A stretch of DNA of 64,000 nt from Pseudomonadota bacterium (GTDB taxonomy: Bacteria > Pseudomonadota > Alphaproteobacteria > Micropepsales > Micropepsaceae): contig JACQDN010000076.1 of NCBI GenBank assembly GCA_016201105.1, positions 1 through 64,000 on the forward strand, read 5' to 3'. Below the pieces are notes generated by a model that did not search any database, had not been told where the DNA came from, and saw nothing but the letters and a program-made list of their open reading frames with translations. The position numbers and the translations under genes are program-made. Of the stretch, positions 1 to 7,323 are shown piece by piece (the stretch's first letter is position 1; every line of letters starts with the position of its first letter).

Positions 1-189
1 GACCGTTTCGTACCAACCGTAATCAATCAGCGATTCGTGTGTCATCGCAGTGTGGAATCACAATCGATTCCTCTCCGCAACTGCTATCTTAGCGCCTATG
101 CCCTCAAGGGGAGGGTTGAGCAGTTGTTTGTTCGCACGCCGATGCAGTAGCGTGGCTGCCTATCTTCGAGGGGGGCCTCGATCGCTGTC

Positions 190-1641
190 ATGACGATCGC
201 TCGCATTTTCGAACACGCGCGCAAGACGCCCGACCGGATCGCCATCGTCAACGACGGCGAGCCCATCAGCTATCGCGACTTCGCGCGTGGCATCTTGCGT
301 GCGCACGCTTTCCTGGTGCAGCAGAATCTGCCGGCGGACGGTTTGGTCGTGGTGTGCGTCCGCAACGCCGTAGAGGCCTGGTGCATCCTGCTGGCGCTCG
401 CCAGCCTCGGACGTGTGACCGCGGGCGTCGGGCGCCTGACGGAACTCAAGCATTTTACCGCGCACCGCATTAGCTGCGTGATCGTCCGCGAAAGCGAACC
501 GCGGCCTATCCTCGCGGAGATGGCCACGCGGCTGGGCTTCAAGCCGATCCGCACACCCGCAAATTTCACCGGCGGCGCAGATCAGCAAAGCACCCCGGAA
601 ATCCCTGAGCGAGTTGCAGGCGGGCACCTGGTCGTCACGTCGGGAACGACGGGAATGGTCAAGAAGGTTCTGATCGATGCCGGCAACGAAGCCGTCAATA
701 TCCATCAACGCCTCGAAGCGTTCGGCATTGAGCGAAATTCGATCGTCAATCTGTTCGATTGGGCCAGGAGAACGTCCGTCGGTTACACCGTTCCGCTGGG
801 CATCTGGAGCATCGGTGCGAGCGCCGTTTTCACCGAAAAGCTCAAGGGTCACGAGTCGCTGACGCGGAAAGGCACCACGCACGTCATCGCGACCCCGCAC
901 ATGGTCGCCGATTTGCTGGCAGCGCACGCGGGCGCCTCGCGACGGCAGGAGAATCTCAAGCTGTTTGTCGGCGGCGGACCTCTGCCCGCTGCGACCGCAG
1001 AGGCCGCGTTGCGCGACATCGCGGGGCATCTGTTCACCATGGTGGGATCGACCGAAGCCGGCGTTTGGTGCGTCACGCCGGTCAAGCAACCGCAAGACGC
1101 CGCATCGCACACCATTGCGCCGTCGCGCATCGTGCACGTCGTCGATGACGAGGAACGGCCGCTGCCCGCCGGAGAGACCGGATCGGTGCGCATCGCCGTG
1201 CTGAAGGGCACCACCAGCTACTACCAAGACGAAGAAGCCACACGGACCTTTTTCCGCAACGGCTTTTTCTATCCCGGCGATTTGGGCGTTTTCGATGCGA
1301 GCGGCCGGCTGACGCTGCAGGGGCGCGTCACCGACATCATCCAGGTGAACAATATGAAGTTCGCCGTCGCGCCGTTCGAACGCAAACTGCAAACGAGGCT
1401 CCGCACGGAGGACGTCTGCATCTTCTCCGCCCAGACCGGGGGCATGGACGAGGAGCTCTATGTCGCCGTCCAGGGAAATCCCGGTTTCGACGCGGCCGCA
1501 CTCAAGGCCATCGCCCGCGAAGAACTGGCTCGCTTTCCGCACGTCATCTTCCGCTTCGTGCCCGAGTTTCCCAGAAACGAAAGCGGCAAGGTCCTTCGCC
1601 ACGAGCTCAAGGAGCAAGTCCTGTCGAGGCAGAACGGATAA
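190..1641 (+). CDS. ANL-superfamily adenylate-forming enzyme (acyl-CoA synthetase/ligase-like)
   Basis: A 483-residue AMP-binding enzyme that should activate a carboxylate with ATP. Visible motifs: the phosphate-binding loop TSGTTGMVKK near residues 150-159, the A5 motif VGSTEAG near 285-291, the A7/A8 region YPGDLGVFDASGRLTLQGR near 361-379, and a C-terminal NESGKVLRHELK whose lysine sits where the A10 catalytic lysine is expected. Family length is usually 500-560, so this is a compact member. The ATG at 190 follows a GAGGGGGG stretch and gives a good N-terminus. The first 189 bases hold no clear gene. No pathway partners lie nearby, so the substrate is unknown. Confidence 0.85.
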   Translation: MTIARIFEHARKTPDRIAIVNDGEPISYRDFARGILRAHAFLVQQNLPADGLVVVCVRNAVEAWCILLALASLGRVTAGVGRLTELKHFTAHRISCVIVRESEPRPILAEMATRLGFKPIRTPANFTGGADQQSTPEIPERVAGGHLVVTSGTTGMVKKVLIDAGNEAVNIHQRLEAFGIERNSIVNLFDWARRTSVGYTVPLGIWSIGASAVFTEKLKGHESLTRKGTTHVIATPHMVADLLAAHAGASRRQENLKLFVGGGPLPAATAEAALRDIAGHLFTMVGSTEAGVWCVTPVKQPQDAASHTIAPSRIVHVVDDEERPLPAGETGSVRIAVLKGTTSYYQDEEATRTFFRNGFFYPGDLGVFDASGRLTLQGRVTDIIQVNNMKFAVAPFERKLQTRLRTEDVCIFSAQTGGMDEELYVAVQGNPGFDAAALKAIAREELARFPHVIFRFVPEFPRNESGKVLRHELKEQVLSRQNG

Positions 1642-1704
1642 AGCTGTCGCTAGGAGCATTGAGCGTTCGAATGCGATCAGGTTGGGTTCGGTGTCGTCCT
1701 TTAT

Positions 1705-1844
1705 TTTCACCTCCCCCTTGCGGGGAGGTCGAAAAATCTTGAGCGCAGCGAAAGATTTTTCGGGTGGGGATTGGGCGAAGAGCTCAATGCCAACCGCTTC
1801 CCCCCAACCCGAAATTTGCTTGCAAATTTCGACCTCCCCGCGAG
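1705..1844. repeat. Family A palindromic repeat, copy 1, left part (split by transposon)
   Basis: Outer arm CACCTCCCCCTTGCGGGG near 1709, inner block GAGCGCAGCGAAAGATTTTT, then AAATTTGCTTGCAAATTTCG near 1812-1831 and GACCTCCCCGCGAG. The same modules recur near 7.2, 14.1, 18.1, 41.0 and 43.5 kb. The right end of this copy is displaced to 4829 by the insertion of the transposon. It lies directly 3' of the upstream gene, as most copies do. Confidence 0.75.
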
Positions 1845-1870
1845 GGTGACGTTACACTTGACATACTTGC
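1845..1870 (+). repeat. Left terminal inverted repeat of the IS1595-type transposon
   Basis: 26 bp starting GGTGACGTTACACTTG. It matches the inverted right end at 21 of 26 positions, with a 12-bp identical core ACGTTACACTTG. It is preceded by the 8-bp duplication CCCGCGAG. Confidence 0.88.
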
Positions 1871-1907
1871 ACACCATCACTAGATTTCCGTCATCGGAGA
1901 TCGTGAC

Positions 1908-2849
1908 ATGGCTAGATCAGTTTTAAACGCACCGCAATTCCAGAACGAAGAAGCCGCGTTCGCCCACGTCGAAGCGAAGCTGTGGCCAAAGGGTCCGGTT
2001 TGCCCCTTCTGCGGCGAACGGGAGCGCGTTGGCCGGTTGAACGGCAAGACCACCCGTCCGGGCCTGTGCAAGTGCTACGTCTGCCAGAAGCCTTTCACCG
2101 TTCGCATGGGGACCATTCTGGAATCCAGCCATCTGCCGCTGCATCTGTGGCTGCAGATCATCCACCTCATGTGCGCTAGCAAGAAAGGCATTTCGACCCG
2201 TCAAATCCAGCGCATGCTCGATTGCTCTATGAAAACCGCCTGGTTCCTCAGCCATCGTGTGCGTGAAGCCATGAAGGAGGGCGGGTTCGGCCCGCTTGGT
2301 GGAGAGGGCGCAATCATCGAGGCCGACGCGACCTACATCGGGGCGAAAGAGAAGAACAAGCACGTTGGCAAGCGCAACCCGAAGAACATCGGCGGGGCCG
2401 GAAAGCTGATCGTGCACACCCTCGTGGAACGCAACGGACGCGCCCGCTCTCATCACATCCCAAGCGTTCGCGGCGCAACTTTGCGCAAAGTCCTGCTCCA
2501 GAACGCCGATCCGAGATCGTCACTTATGACCGATACCGCTGGCGGCTATCTCCATGTCGGCCGCGAGTTCGCCCGTCACGAAATGGTCGATCACGGACGC
2601 GACGAATACGTGAGGGGCGATGCCTACACCAATACCGCCGAAGGCTTCTTCTCGGTTCTCAAGCGCGGGATTTATGGCGTCTACCAGCATGTGAGCGAAG
2701 CGCATTTGCATCGCTACTTGTCCGAATTCGATTTCAGGTATTCCAACCGCGAAAGACTTGGCGTCGATGACGTGAGCCGCGCCGACATTGCCCTGCATGG
2801 CGTGAAGGGAAAGCGGCTCACCTATCGAACGACTTGTGCGCCACAGTAG
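1908..2849 (+). CDS. IS1595-family (ISXO2-like) DDE transposase
   Basis: A 313-residue transposase that moves the surrounding element. The N-terminus carries a zinc-ribbon pattern (C32, C35, then C54/C56 and C59). The catalytic triad is visible as D140 (EADATYIG), D209 (MTDTAGG) and E245 (NTAEGFFSVLKR), followed by the conserved HRYLSEFDFRYSNR stretch near 267-280. The length is usual for the family and no frameshift is seen, so it is probably active. Start ATG at 1908. Confidence 0.93.
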   Translation: MARSVLNAPQFQNEEAAFAHVEAKLWPKGPVCPFCGERERVGRLNGKTTRPGLCKCYVCQKPFTVRMGTILESSHLPLHLWLQIIHLMCASKKGISTRQIQRMLDCSMKTAWFLSHRVREAMKEGGFGPLGGEGAIIEADATYIGAKEKNKHVGKRNPKNIGGAGKLIVHTLVERNGRARSHHIPSVRGATLRKVLLQNADPRSSLMTDTAGGYLHVGREFARHEMVDHGRDEYVRGDAYTNTAEGFFSVLKRGIYGVYQHVSEAHLHRYLSEFDFRYSNRERLGVDDVSRADIALHGVKGKRLTYRTTCAPQ

Positions 2850-3012
2850 GTTTCTGGCTGGTCGCGCCAAAATCCGAAACATTCTCGCACTGCTAGACGG
2901 GGAAGCGGACTAACCCGCCTGATCCATGAACAAATGGATAACGGCTAACAGCTAAATCTGATACCGTCGTTTTTCGGGGAGGGCTTCGTTTAACCCTTCA
3001 AGGAGAAAGACA

Positions 3013-3183
3013 TTGAGCAAGAGCAAGCCGCCGAAAATCGTACATCCGATCACAGCACGGAGAATTAGGCATCTCGCGGCCGTGGCGACGACGACACCTA
3101 GCAAGCTAACAACCAAACAGACGCAGGAATTAGGGGCTTCCGTTCTACGACATATTGAGCCGCGTGGCGGCAAAGTGAAGTAG
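3013..3183 (+). CDS. Small hypothetical protein with TTG start (transposon cargo)
   Basis: A 56-residue basic ORF beginning LSKSKPPKIVHPITARR and ending PRGGKVK. The start is TTG at 3013, preceded by an ideal AAGGAG (3000-3005) at 7-nt spacing, which is the main argument that it is translated. It sits 163 bp after the transposase and converges on the next cargo gene with a 2-bp gap. No family is recognised. It could be chance, but the ribosome site and clean fit between neighbours argue for a gene. Confidence 0.5.
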   Translation: MSKSKPPKIVHPITARRIRHLAAVATTTPSKLTTKQTQELGASVLRHIEPRGGKVK

Positions 3184-3185
3184 CT

Positions 3186-3464
3186 TCACAATACCCAAGA
3201 GCGAACGATTGCGCGGCGCGGTATGCGAATGATTCCGCACGCCTGCGCTTTGGCTTGTGTGATGTCTCCGAGGTTGGGAGCGAGTGCGATAGCTTTGTCC
3301 GTTTCTGCGATCATGTAGCCTACAGAGATGCACGTCACAGTTTCCGGGAGTTTATAATCCTCAACCCACTGCCAAGCCGGTATCGGTCGCGCGCTGTCTT
3401 CCCACTCAACCAAAACAAGCCGGAAAGCGCTGACTATTGGTTTTGTTTTCTTCCGGCGAACCAT
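3186..3464 (-). CDS. Hypothetical protein, phage/mobile-element type (transposon cargo)
   Basis: 92 residues with start ATG at 3464 (MVRRKKTKPIVSAFRLVLVE). The open frame extends further upstream, but the internal start gives the pattern typical of a small family common in phage and mobile DNA: an early W-x-D (VEWEDSARP), a central TCISVGYMIAETDKAIALAP and a C-terminal IPRRAIV. GAAGGG lies about 10 nt upstream of the chosen start. Function unknown. Confidence 0.6.
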   Translation of the reverse strand: MVRRKKTKPIVSAFRLVLVEWEDSARPIPAWQWVEDYKLPETVTCISVGYMIAETDKAIALAPNLGDITQAKAQACGIIRIPRRAIVRSWVL

Positions 3465-3585
3465 GACAACGCGCCCTTCATCGACTAGATTGCTCCGGTC
3501 GATGGCGCGCTGCTGTTGATTACAGATGGAAGCGGGGTTGCAGCCCCGCCCATCGTCCTGAAGCTTAGCCCAAAAGCTGGCACTG

Positions 3586-3900
3586 TTACAGTTTGCCTTC
3601 GGCTGCCAAACGCCGCCTTCTAAATTCACGTGCTTCCATCTTCAGTTGATACATTGTGTCATCCTCTGACCATCGAAGGCGACGCATCTCTTCGGCACGT
3701 TCTTTAAGGGTCGGGTGCTCTGCGAGGAGTGCCGCTAAATCCTCCTGATCGGCTTTTTGCTCTTGGCGTCGCTGAATGTCGGCGTTCACTTCCGAAATAG
3801 GACGGGGGCTAATGGCTGACCATGGGACACCAGCATCCTTGGCTTGTTCATAGCCGAAACCCGTTCGTCCGCTCGCGGGGCCGTCTGCGTTCTTTGCCAT
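3586..3900 (-). CDS. Hypothetical small charged protein (transposon cargo)
   Basis: 104 residues from ATG 3900, chosen because GGGAG lies 6 nt upstream and the longer frame has no ribosome site. The N-terminus MAKNADGPASGRTGFGYEQA is followed by a long charged helical stretch (RRQEQKADQEDLAALLAEHP to the end) rich in E, R and A, likely alpha-helical. No domain recognised. It lies divergent from the 59-residue gene at 3943, leaving only 42 bp for both promoters. Confidence 0.65.
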   Translation of the reverse strand: MAKNADGPASGRTGFGYEQAKDAGVPWSAISPRPISEVNADIQRRQEQKADQEDLAALLAEHPTLKERAEEMRRLRWSEDDTMYQLKMEAREFRRRRLAAEGKL

Positions 3901-3942
3901 CTGGCTCTCCCTTTTTCGTCCAGCAAGTGAGATACTACCTAT

Positions 3943-4122
3943 ATGCCCAAGGGACCCCAAGGCCAGAAGCGCAAGCCGAAACTCACTGATGCCCAGCGCC
4001 ACAAACGTTTCCTCGAAACGGCGCGAGCTGTGGAAGCTTCGGACGATCCGAAGGATTTCGACCGGGCGTTTAAGAAAATCGTTCGCCCTGCGGCTAAGCG
4101 TAGTGCAAGTTCCCGAGAGTGA
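3943..4122 (+). CDS. Small MPKGPxGQKR protein (transposon cargo)
   Basis: 59 residues, starting MPKGPQGQKRKPKLTDAQRH and containing KRFLETARAVEASDDPKDFD. Small proteins with the MPKGP-G-KR start are widespread in alphaproteobacteria with no known function; the second half, with its ETAREVEA-like and FDRAFKKIV helices, also recalls such families. The gene is shorter than most ORF callers report and its 3' end overlaps the opposite RusA-like gene by 29 bp. Confidence 0.65.
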   Translation: MPKGPQGQKRKPKLTDAQRHKRFLETARAVEASDDPKDFDRAFKKIVRPAAKRSASSRE

Positions 4123-4708
4123 CTTTCGACGGCCTCAAACTGACCGTGATAATCAGTCGGCAATCGTTGGTCAGAAATTCTCCTTTTGCTGTCGGGGTTG
4201 GCTGTAACAGCATGTCTGTCTCTACCGAGACGTGGCTCAAAAGTTTGTCGTCTTCGAGAAGCACAAAAAACGGGTTCTCGTCTGCTGCCGGGACATTGTA
4301 ACCGCCGAGTTCTTCTCGATATCCAGGCATCTTGAGGGCGTCGAAAAGAGTTTTGAGGCGGTTGTCGATATCTCCCGATCGAACAATTGAACCCGGAGTC
4401 CCGTCGCGCAGAAACAACACTTCTACCGCAGCGATCAGTGACAATACCTCCGTTCCAAGCGGCACGAATCGATAGCCGAGCCGCTCGTATTCGGTAGCAA
4501 TGCCCTCCCACGCTGCCACGCCGCCGCCTGTAGAATAGCGGTGGAGATCAGGGCCCGAATTTTTATCGGGGTAGCCCCACTCCTTCAGGTTAGGTTCTAC
4601 ATCCCAAAGACGTTTCAGTTGGGGATGGAACGCCTTTCTGATTTCATGTTTGTGTTTTGGAGAGCCGTTGCCGTCCAGACGGCCTTCGTAGGTGAGGCGG
4701 AACTTCAT
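4094..4708 (-). CDS. RusA-like putative Holliday-junction endonuclease (transposon cargo)
   Basis: 204 residues from ATG 4708, chosen over 4783 because a strong GGAGGA lies 7 nt upstream. The N-terminal part (MKFRLTYEGRLDG, KHKHEIRKAFHPQLKRLW) is a family-specific extension. The centre carries GDIDNRLKTLFDALKMP (D113, D115) followed by FFVLLEDDKLLSHVSVE (D153, D154). E. coli RusA has the same arrangement, DLDNLQKAAFDAL then LDDAQV, whose aspartates bind the catalytic metal. The motif and order are seen; the resolvase role is inference. Confidence 0.6.
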   Translation of the reverse strand: MKFRLTYEGRLDGNGSPKHKHEIRKAFHPQLKRLWDVEPNLKEWGYPDKNSGPDLHRYSTGGGVAAWEGIATEYERLGYRFVPLGTEVLSLIAAVEVLFLRDGTPGSIVRSGDIDNRLKTLFDALKMPGYREELGGYNVPAADENPFFVLLEDDKLLSHVSVETDMLLQPTPTAKGEFLTNDCRLIITVSLRPSKVTLGNLHYA

Positions 4709-4802
4709 GGGACATTCCTCCGGATTAAAGTCCGGGTCGAATGCCAGATAGAAGCGATTGGGCCCGGAATGTGGCGCACTCACTTAACCATACCTCCGGT
4801 AG

Positions 4803-4828
4803 GTAAGTACGCCAAGTGTAACGTGCCC
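4803..4828 (-). repeat. Right terminal inverted repeat of the IS1595-type transposon
   Basis: 26 bp that, read inward, begins GGGCACGTTACACTTG. It is followed at once by the target duplication CCCGCGAG and then the remaining right arm of the family A palindrome. Confidence 0.88.
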
Positions 4829-4885
4829 CCCGCGAGGGGGAGGTGAAAGGGGAAGAACGATTCTATCTGAATGCGTATTGCTCAG
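4829..4885. repeat. Family A palindromic repeat, copy 1, right part
   Basis: CCCGCGAGGGGGAGGTGAAA continues the palindrome broken at 1844. The tail GAACGATTC...GCGTATTGCTC also ends the copy at 7.3 kb, confirming the two pieces were one element before the transposon arrived. The rest of the gap to 5095 shows no convincing gene. Confidence 0.7.
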
Positions 4886-5095
4886 AAATTCTGGAGCGCG
4901 ACAAATAATTCCCGTGGGCCGCCACCAATGCCGGCATTTAACGCCATGAGTGTTTTGTCCGCGCGAAGCCCGCAACGAAGATGGCGATGCAGCGCAATGA
5001 CAGACCCGTGCTGCGTTCGGCGCAGACCGATTGCCGCGCGCTGCAGCGCCGCTTTCTATAAAGTGTGCGTGCGAACTTGACCGGAATTGTCCAGC

Positions 5096-5698
5096 ATGGC
5101 GGACGAAAAGACTCTCGAGTTCTGGTTTTCGATCGGCAGCAGCTACACCTATCTGTCGGTCTCGCGTCTCAAAGAGGTGGAAGCAGAGACGGGCGTGCGG
5201 TTTTCGTGGCGCCCCTTCAACGTGCGCACCATCATGCGCGAGATGGACAACATTCCCTTCGCGACCAAACCCATCAAGGCCGCCTATATGTGGCGAGACG
5301 TCGAGCGCCGCGCGGCGAAGTACGGCCTGGCGGCGCGCCTGCCCGCGCCCTATCCGCTCAAGGAATTCGATCTGGCCAATCGCGTCGCGATCCTCGGCGC
5401 TAAGGAGGGCTGGTGCGCGGAATACGTACGCGCAACATACCGGCGCTGGTTCGTGGACGGGCAAGAAGCCGGAAGCGAGCCGAACCTCTCGCAATCCTTG
5501 CGCGAAGTCGGACAAGACCCGGCGCGCGTTGTTGCCTTGGCGCAGTCGGGCGCGATCGCTGAGGCCTATGACGCCGCAACCGACGAAGCACGCAAGAAGG
5601 GGATCTTCGGCGCGCCGACCTTCGCGACACATGGCGAGATCTTCTGGGGCGACGACCGCCTCGAAGACGCGTTGGCGTGGCATGCGCGCGGCGGCTAG
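5096..5698 (+). CDS. DsbA-family thioredoxin-fold protein (2-hydroxychromene-2-carboxylate isomerase-like)
   Basis: 200 residues. The start LEFWFSIGSSYTYLSVSRL is typical of the HCCA isomerase/kappa-class GST branch, where a serine (here in SIGSSYTY) replaces the redox CxxC. Later landmarks are the helical insert (AYMWRDVERRAAKYG), IFGAPTF with the cis-proline near 176-182, and FWGDDRLEDA at the C-terminus. The ATG at 5096 was preferred to the in-frame TTG 9 nt earlier. It is probably a cytoplasmic glutathione-dependent isomerase of an aromatic degradation intermediate, but no pathway neighbours confirm this. Confidence 0.85.
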   Translation: MADEKTLEFWFSIGSSYTYLSVSRLKEVEAETGVRFSWRPFNVRTIMREMDNIPFATKPIKAAYMWRDVERRAAKYGLAARLPAPYPLKEFDLANRVAILGAKEGWCAEYVRATYRRWFVDGQEAGSEPNLSQSLREVGQDPARVVALAQSGAIAEAYDAATDEARKKGIFGAPTFATHGEIFWGDDRLEDALAWHARGG

Positions 5699-5708
5699 AC
5701 GCATTGCT

Positions 5709-6134
5709 CTAGTTTTGCGAAGTGCTGCGCTGTTTGGGCGGGCGTGCCGCCGGCTTGCCGGCCTCGACCGGCTGGAATCCGAGAATCTCCTCGTGAATGC
5801 CTGTTAGCCCCCATTGCACGATCGCCTCGAGGATCGGAACGAGGGTCTTCCCGCGCTCGGTCAAGCTGTATTCGACTTTTGGCGGCACGACATCGAACTG
5901 CTTGCGATGGATCAGACCGCGCTGTTGCAGCTCCTTAAGCTCGCGGCTCAGCACGCGCGGCGTGACGGGTTTGCTTAGCGTGCCGCGAAGCAGCGAGTTG
6001 CGGATTTCGCCGTAGCGATAGGGCCTCTGGTTCAGCACCCAGAGGATCCGGAGCTTGTACTTTCCGCCCACGATCTGACTGAAGCCCACGGCGGGGCACA
6101 AACCCAATTCCGATGGGGCTTTCAGGCGTGCCAT
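5709..6134 (-). CDS. HxlR-family transcriptional regulator
   Basis: 141 residues from ATG 6134 (MARLKAPSELGLCPAVGFSQ), with AAGGAAG 8 nt upstream. It has the HxlR winged helix: GGKYKLRILWVL, then TPRVLSRELKELQQRGLIHR as the recognition region, and the wing VEYSLTERGKTLVPI. The conserved N-terminal cysteine (C13), often the redox or electrophile sensor in this family, is present. It is divergent from the SnoaL-like gene at 6246, its probable target together with its own promoter. Confidence 0.9.
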   Translation of the reverse strand: MARLKAPSELGLCPAVGFSQIVGGKYKLRILWVLNQRPYRYGEIRNSLLRGTLSKPVTPRVLSRELKELQQRGLIHRKQFDVVPPKVEYSLTERGKTLVPILEAIVQWGLTGIHEEILGFQPVEAGKPAARPPKQRSTSQN

Positions 6135-6150
6135 CGCATGGTCTTCCTTT

Positions 6151-6200
6151 GTAAGTACGGCAGCGAGCATAGTATCGTTTTTGTCCATACTTGCAATAAC
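6151..6200. promoter_or_regulatory. Divergent promoter and putative HxlR operator
   Basis: For the regulator gene (minus strand) a -35 TTGCAA (6191-6196) and -10 TACTAT (6169-6174) lie 16 bp apart. TTGCAA is its own complement and could also serve the plus-strand gene, with a weak -10 17 bp downstream. Flanking inverted half sites AAGTA (6153-6157) and TACTT (6188-6192) are placed as expected for a dimeric HxlR operator. The assignment is by pattern only. Confidence 0.4.
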
Positions 6201-6245
6201 GTACCATCGGGACAATGTTCGGCTTCACACCGATGGAGGCCGCAC

Positions 6246-6737
6246 GTGAACACGAAACTTAATCGCCGCTCCGCTCTCACGCTCGCTGCCGGCGCGGCGC
6301 TCATCGCGCCAAGCTCCATGGCGGCGGCGCGGCTTCATCCCACTGGAGGACAAGACATGACCGCGATCGCTGCAGCATGCGCCGCTTATTTCGACGCCTG
6401 GGCGCGCAAGGACCTGGACGGTCTCGCCGCGCTCCTGCATCCCGAAGTTCATTTCAAGAGCCCGACCGCGCAAACGGACGGCCGCGACAAATATCTGGCG
6501 GCTGCCGCGCGCGTTTTTCCGCTCCTGGAGGGGTTCAAGATTCGCGCGCAGTTCGTTTCCGGCGAACGCGCAATGGCCGCTTACGATTTCATCTGTCGCG
6601 CGCCGATCGGCGTCAGTGCGACGGCGGAATTGATCCGCTTCGAAGGCGGCCTGGTCCGCGAGAGCGAAGTCTTCTTCGATGCACGGCCGTTCGAAGCCTT
6701 TGCGCGCGCGATGGCTCAGCGTCCGACAAAGAATTGA
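6246..6737 (+). CDS. Exported SnoaL/NTF2-like protein
   Basis: 163 residues from GTG 6246 behind GGAGG. The N-terminus NRRSALTLAAGAALIAP followed by SSMAAA is a probable Tat-type signal with twin arginines. The mature part starts ITAACAAYF-like (IAAACAAYFDAWARKDLDGL) and has the NTF2 cone pattern: a helix, LLHPEVHFKSP, then alternating strands ending FFDARPF. Such domains bind or isomerise small hydrophobic ligands. It is divergent from the HxlR gene, so it may be induced by that regulator's signal. Confidence 0.75.
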   Translation: MNTKLNRRSALTLAAGAALIAPSSMAAARLHPTGGQDMTAIAAACAAYFDAWARKDLDGLAALLHPEVHFKSPTAQTDGRDKYLAAAARVFPLLEGFKIRAQFVSGERAMAAYDFICRAPIGVSATAELIRFEGGLVRESEVFFDARPFEAFARAMAQRPTKN

Positions 6738-6745
6738 GGCGCGTT

Positions 6746-7132
6746 GTGCAAGTCGCGTCCCGGATACTTTTCGCTTTTTCGGCGCTGTGCCTCGCACCGG
6801 GTGCGGTCGTTCATGCCGCCGCCTACCCCAAGGCGGCAGTCGTGATCGACGGCTCCAATCTGCCCGCGCGCTTTGCCGCGATCTTCAAGGGACTCTGGCT
6901 CGGGGATTGCGCAACAGTGTTTGGCGTGGCGCTCGCCTTTGCCCTCATCGCGATATGGCCGCGGCTCGCCTCCAAACCGTTGATCGTGCTTCTCGCGCTC
7001 CTGCCTGTGGCGTCCGCCGCGGCAATTTACGCGACCGTTGGAAATTTCCTTCCCGGCCATCTCCTGCTTGTCGCCGGCGGTGCCGCCCTCCTCGGCGTGA
7101 CAAATTCGCGGGTCGCAAGACGTTCAACCTGA
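6746..7132 (+). CDS. Hypothetical small integral membrane protein
   Basis: 128 residues from GTG 6746 (a TTG at 6734 overlapping the previous stop is an alternative). The first hydrophobic stretch (ILFAFSALCLAPGAVVHAAA) may be a signal or a membrane anchor; three further membrane segments follow (CATVFGVALAFALIAIW, PLIVLLALLPVASAAAIYA, LPGHLLLVAGGAALLGV). No domain recognised. It probably shares a transcript with the SnoaL-like gene 8 bp upstream. Confidence 0.6.
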   Translation: MQVASRILFAFSALCLAPGAVVHAAAYPKAAVVIDGSNLPARFAAIFKGLWLGDCATVFGVALAFALIAIWPRLASKPLIVLLALLPVASAAAIYATVGNFLPGHLLLVAGGAALLGVTNSRVARRST

Positions 7133-7169
7133 GTGAGTGCGCCAGTTCACAGTTTCATTGTTGACGGGC

Positions 7170-7323
7170 GCTCCGCGCGCAGCGAAGAATTTGTCGGGGG
7201 GCGAAGAGTTCATTGCCGACCGCTTCCCCCACCCTCACTTTGCTTCGCAAATTTCGACCTCCCCACCACAAGGGGCCCACAAGGGGGAAGTGAAAGCGGG
7301 AGAACGATTGAACGCGTATTGCT
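7170..7323. repeat. Family A palindromic repeat, copy 2 (degraded left arm)
   Basis: The right half is clear: ACTTTGCTTCGCAAATTTCG then GACCTCCCC, with the tail GAACGATTGAACGCGTATTG. The left arm is reduced to the GCGCAGCGAAGAATTTGTCG block, and the loop CGAAGAG...GACCGCTTCCCCC matches copy 1. It fills the space between two convergent genes. Confidence 0.6.

Larger units (their letters stand above)
1845..4828. mobile_element. IS1595-family transposon with cargo genes (2,984 bp)
   Basis: Bounded by 26-bp imperfect terminal inverted repeats. The left end reads GGTGACGTTACACTTG at 1845; the right end read inward is GGGCACGTTACACTTG ending at 4828; 21 of 26 positions match. Both ends are flanked by the same 8 bp, CCCGCGAG (1837-1844 and 4829-4836), the target-duplication length known for IS1595. 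Inside are a complete DDE transposase and five small genes on both strands. Intact ends and an undamaged transposase suggest a recent insertion. The target is a family A palindrome. Confidence 0.9.

Noticed and set aside
160-1710. 516-residue open frame on the minus strand opposite the ANL enzyme
   Set aside because: It is an antisense shadow of a high-GC gene. The plus frame has clear family motifs and the minus frame has none.
2952-3173. 73-residue minus-strand hydrophobic frame inside the transposon
   Set aside because: It is opposite the TTG-start frame that has a strong ribosome site, and it has none itself.
6377-6745. N-terminal extension of the small membrane protein
   Set aside because: It overlaps the SnoaL-like gene completely in another frame; translation is more likely from GTG 6746.
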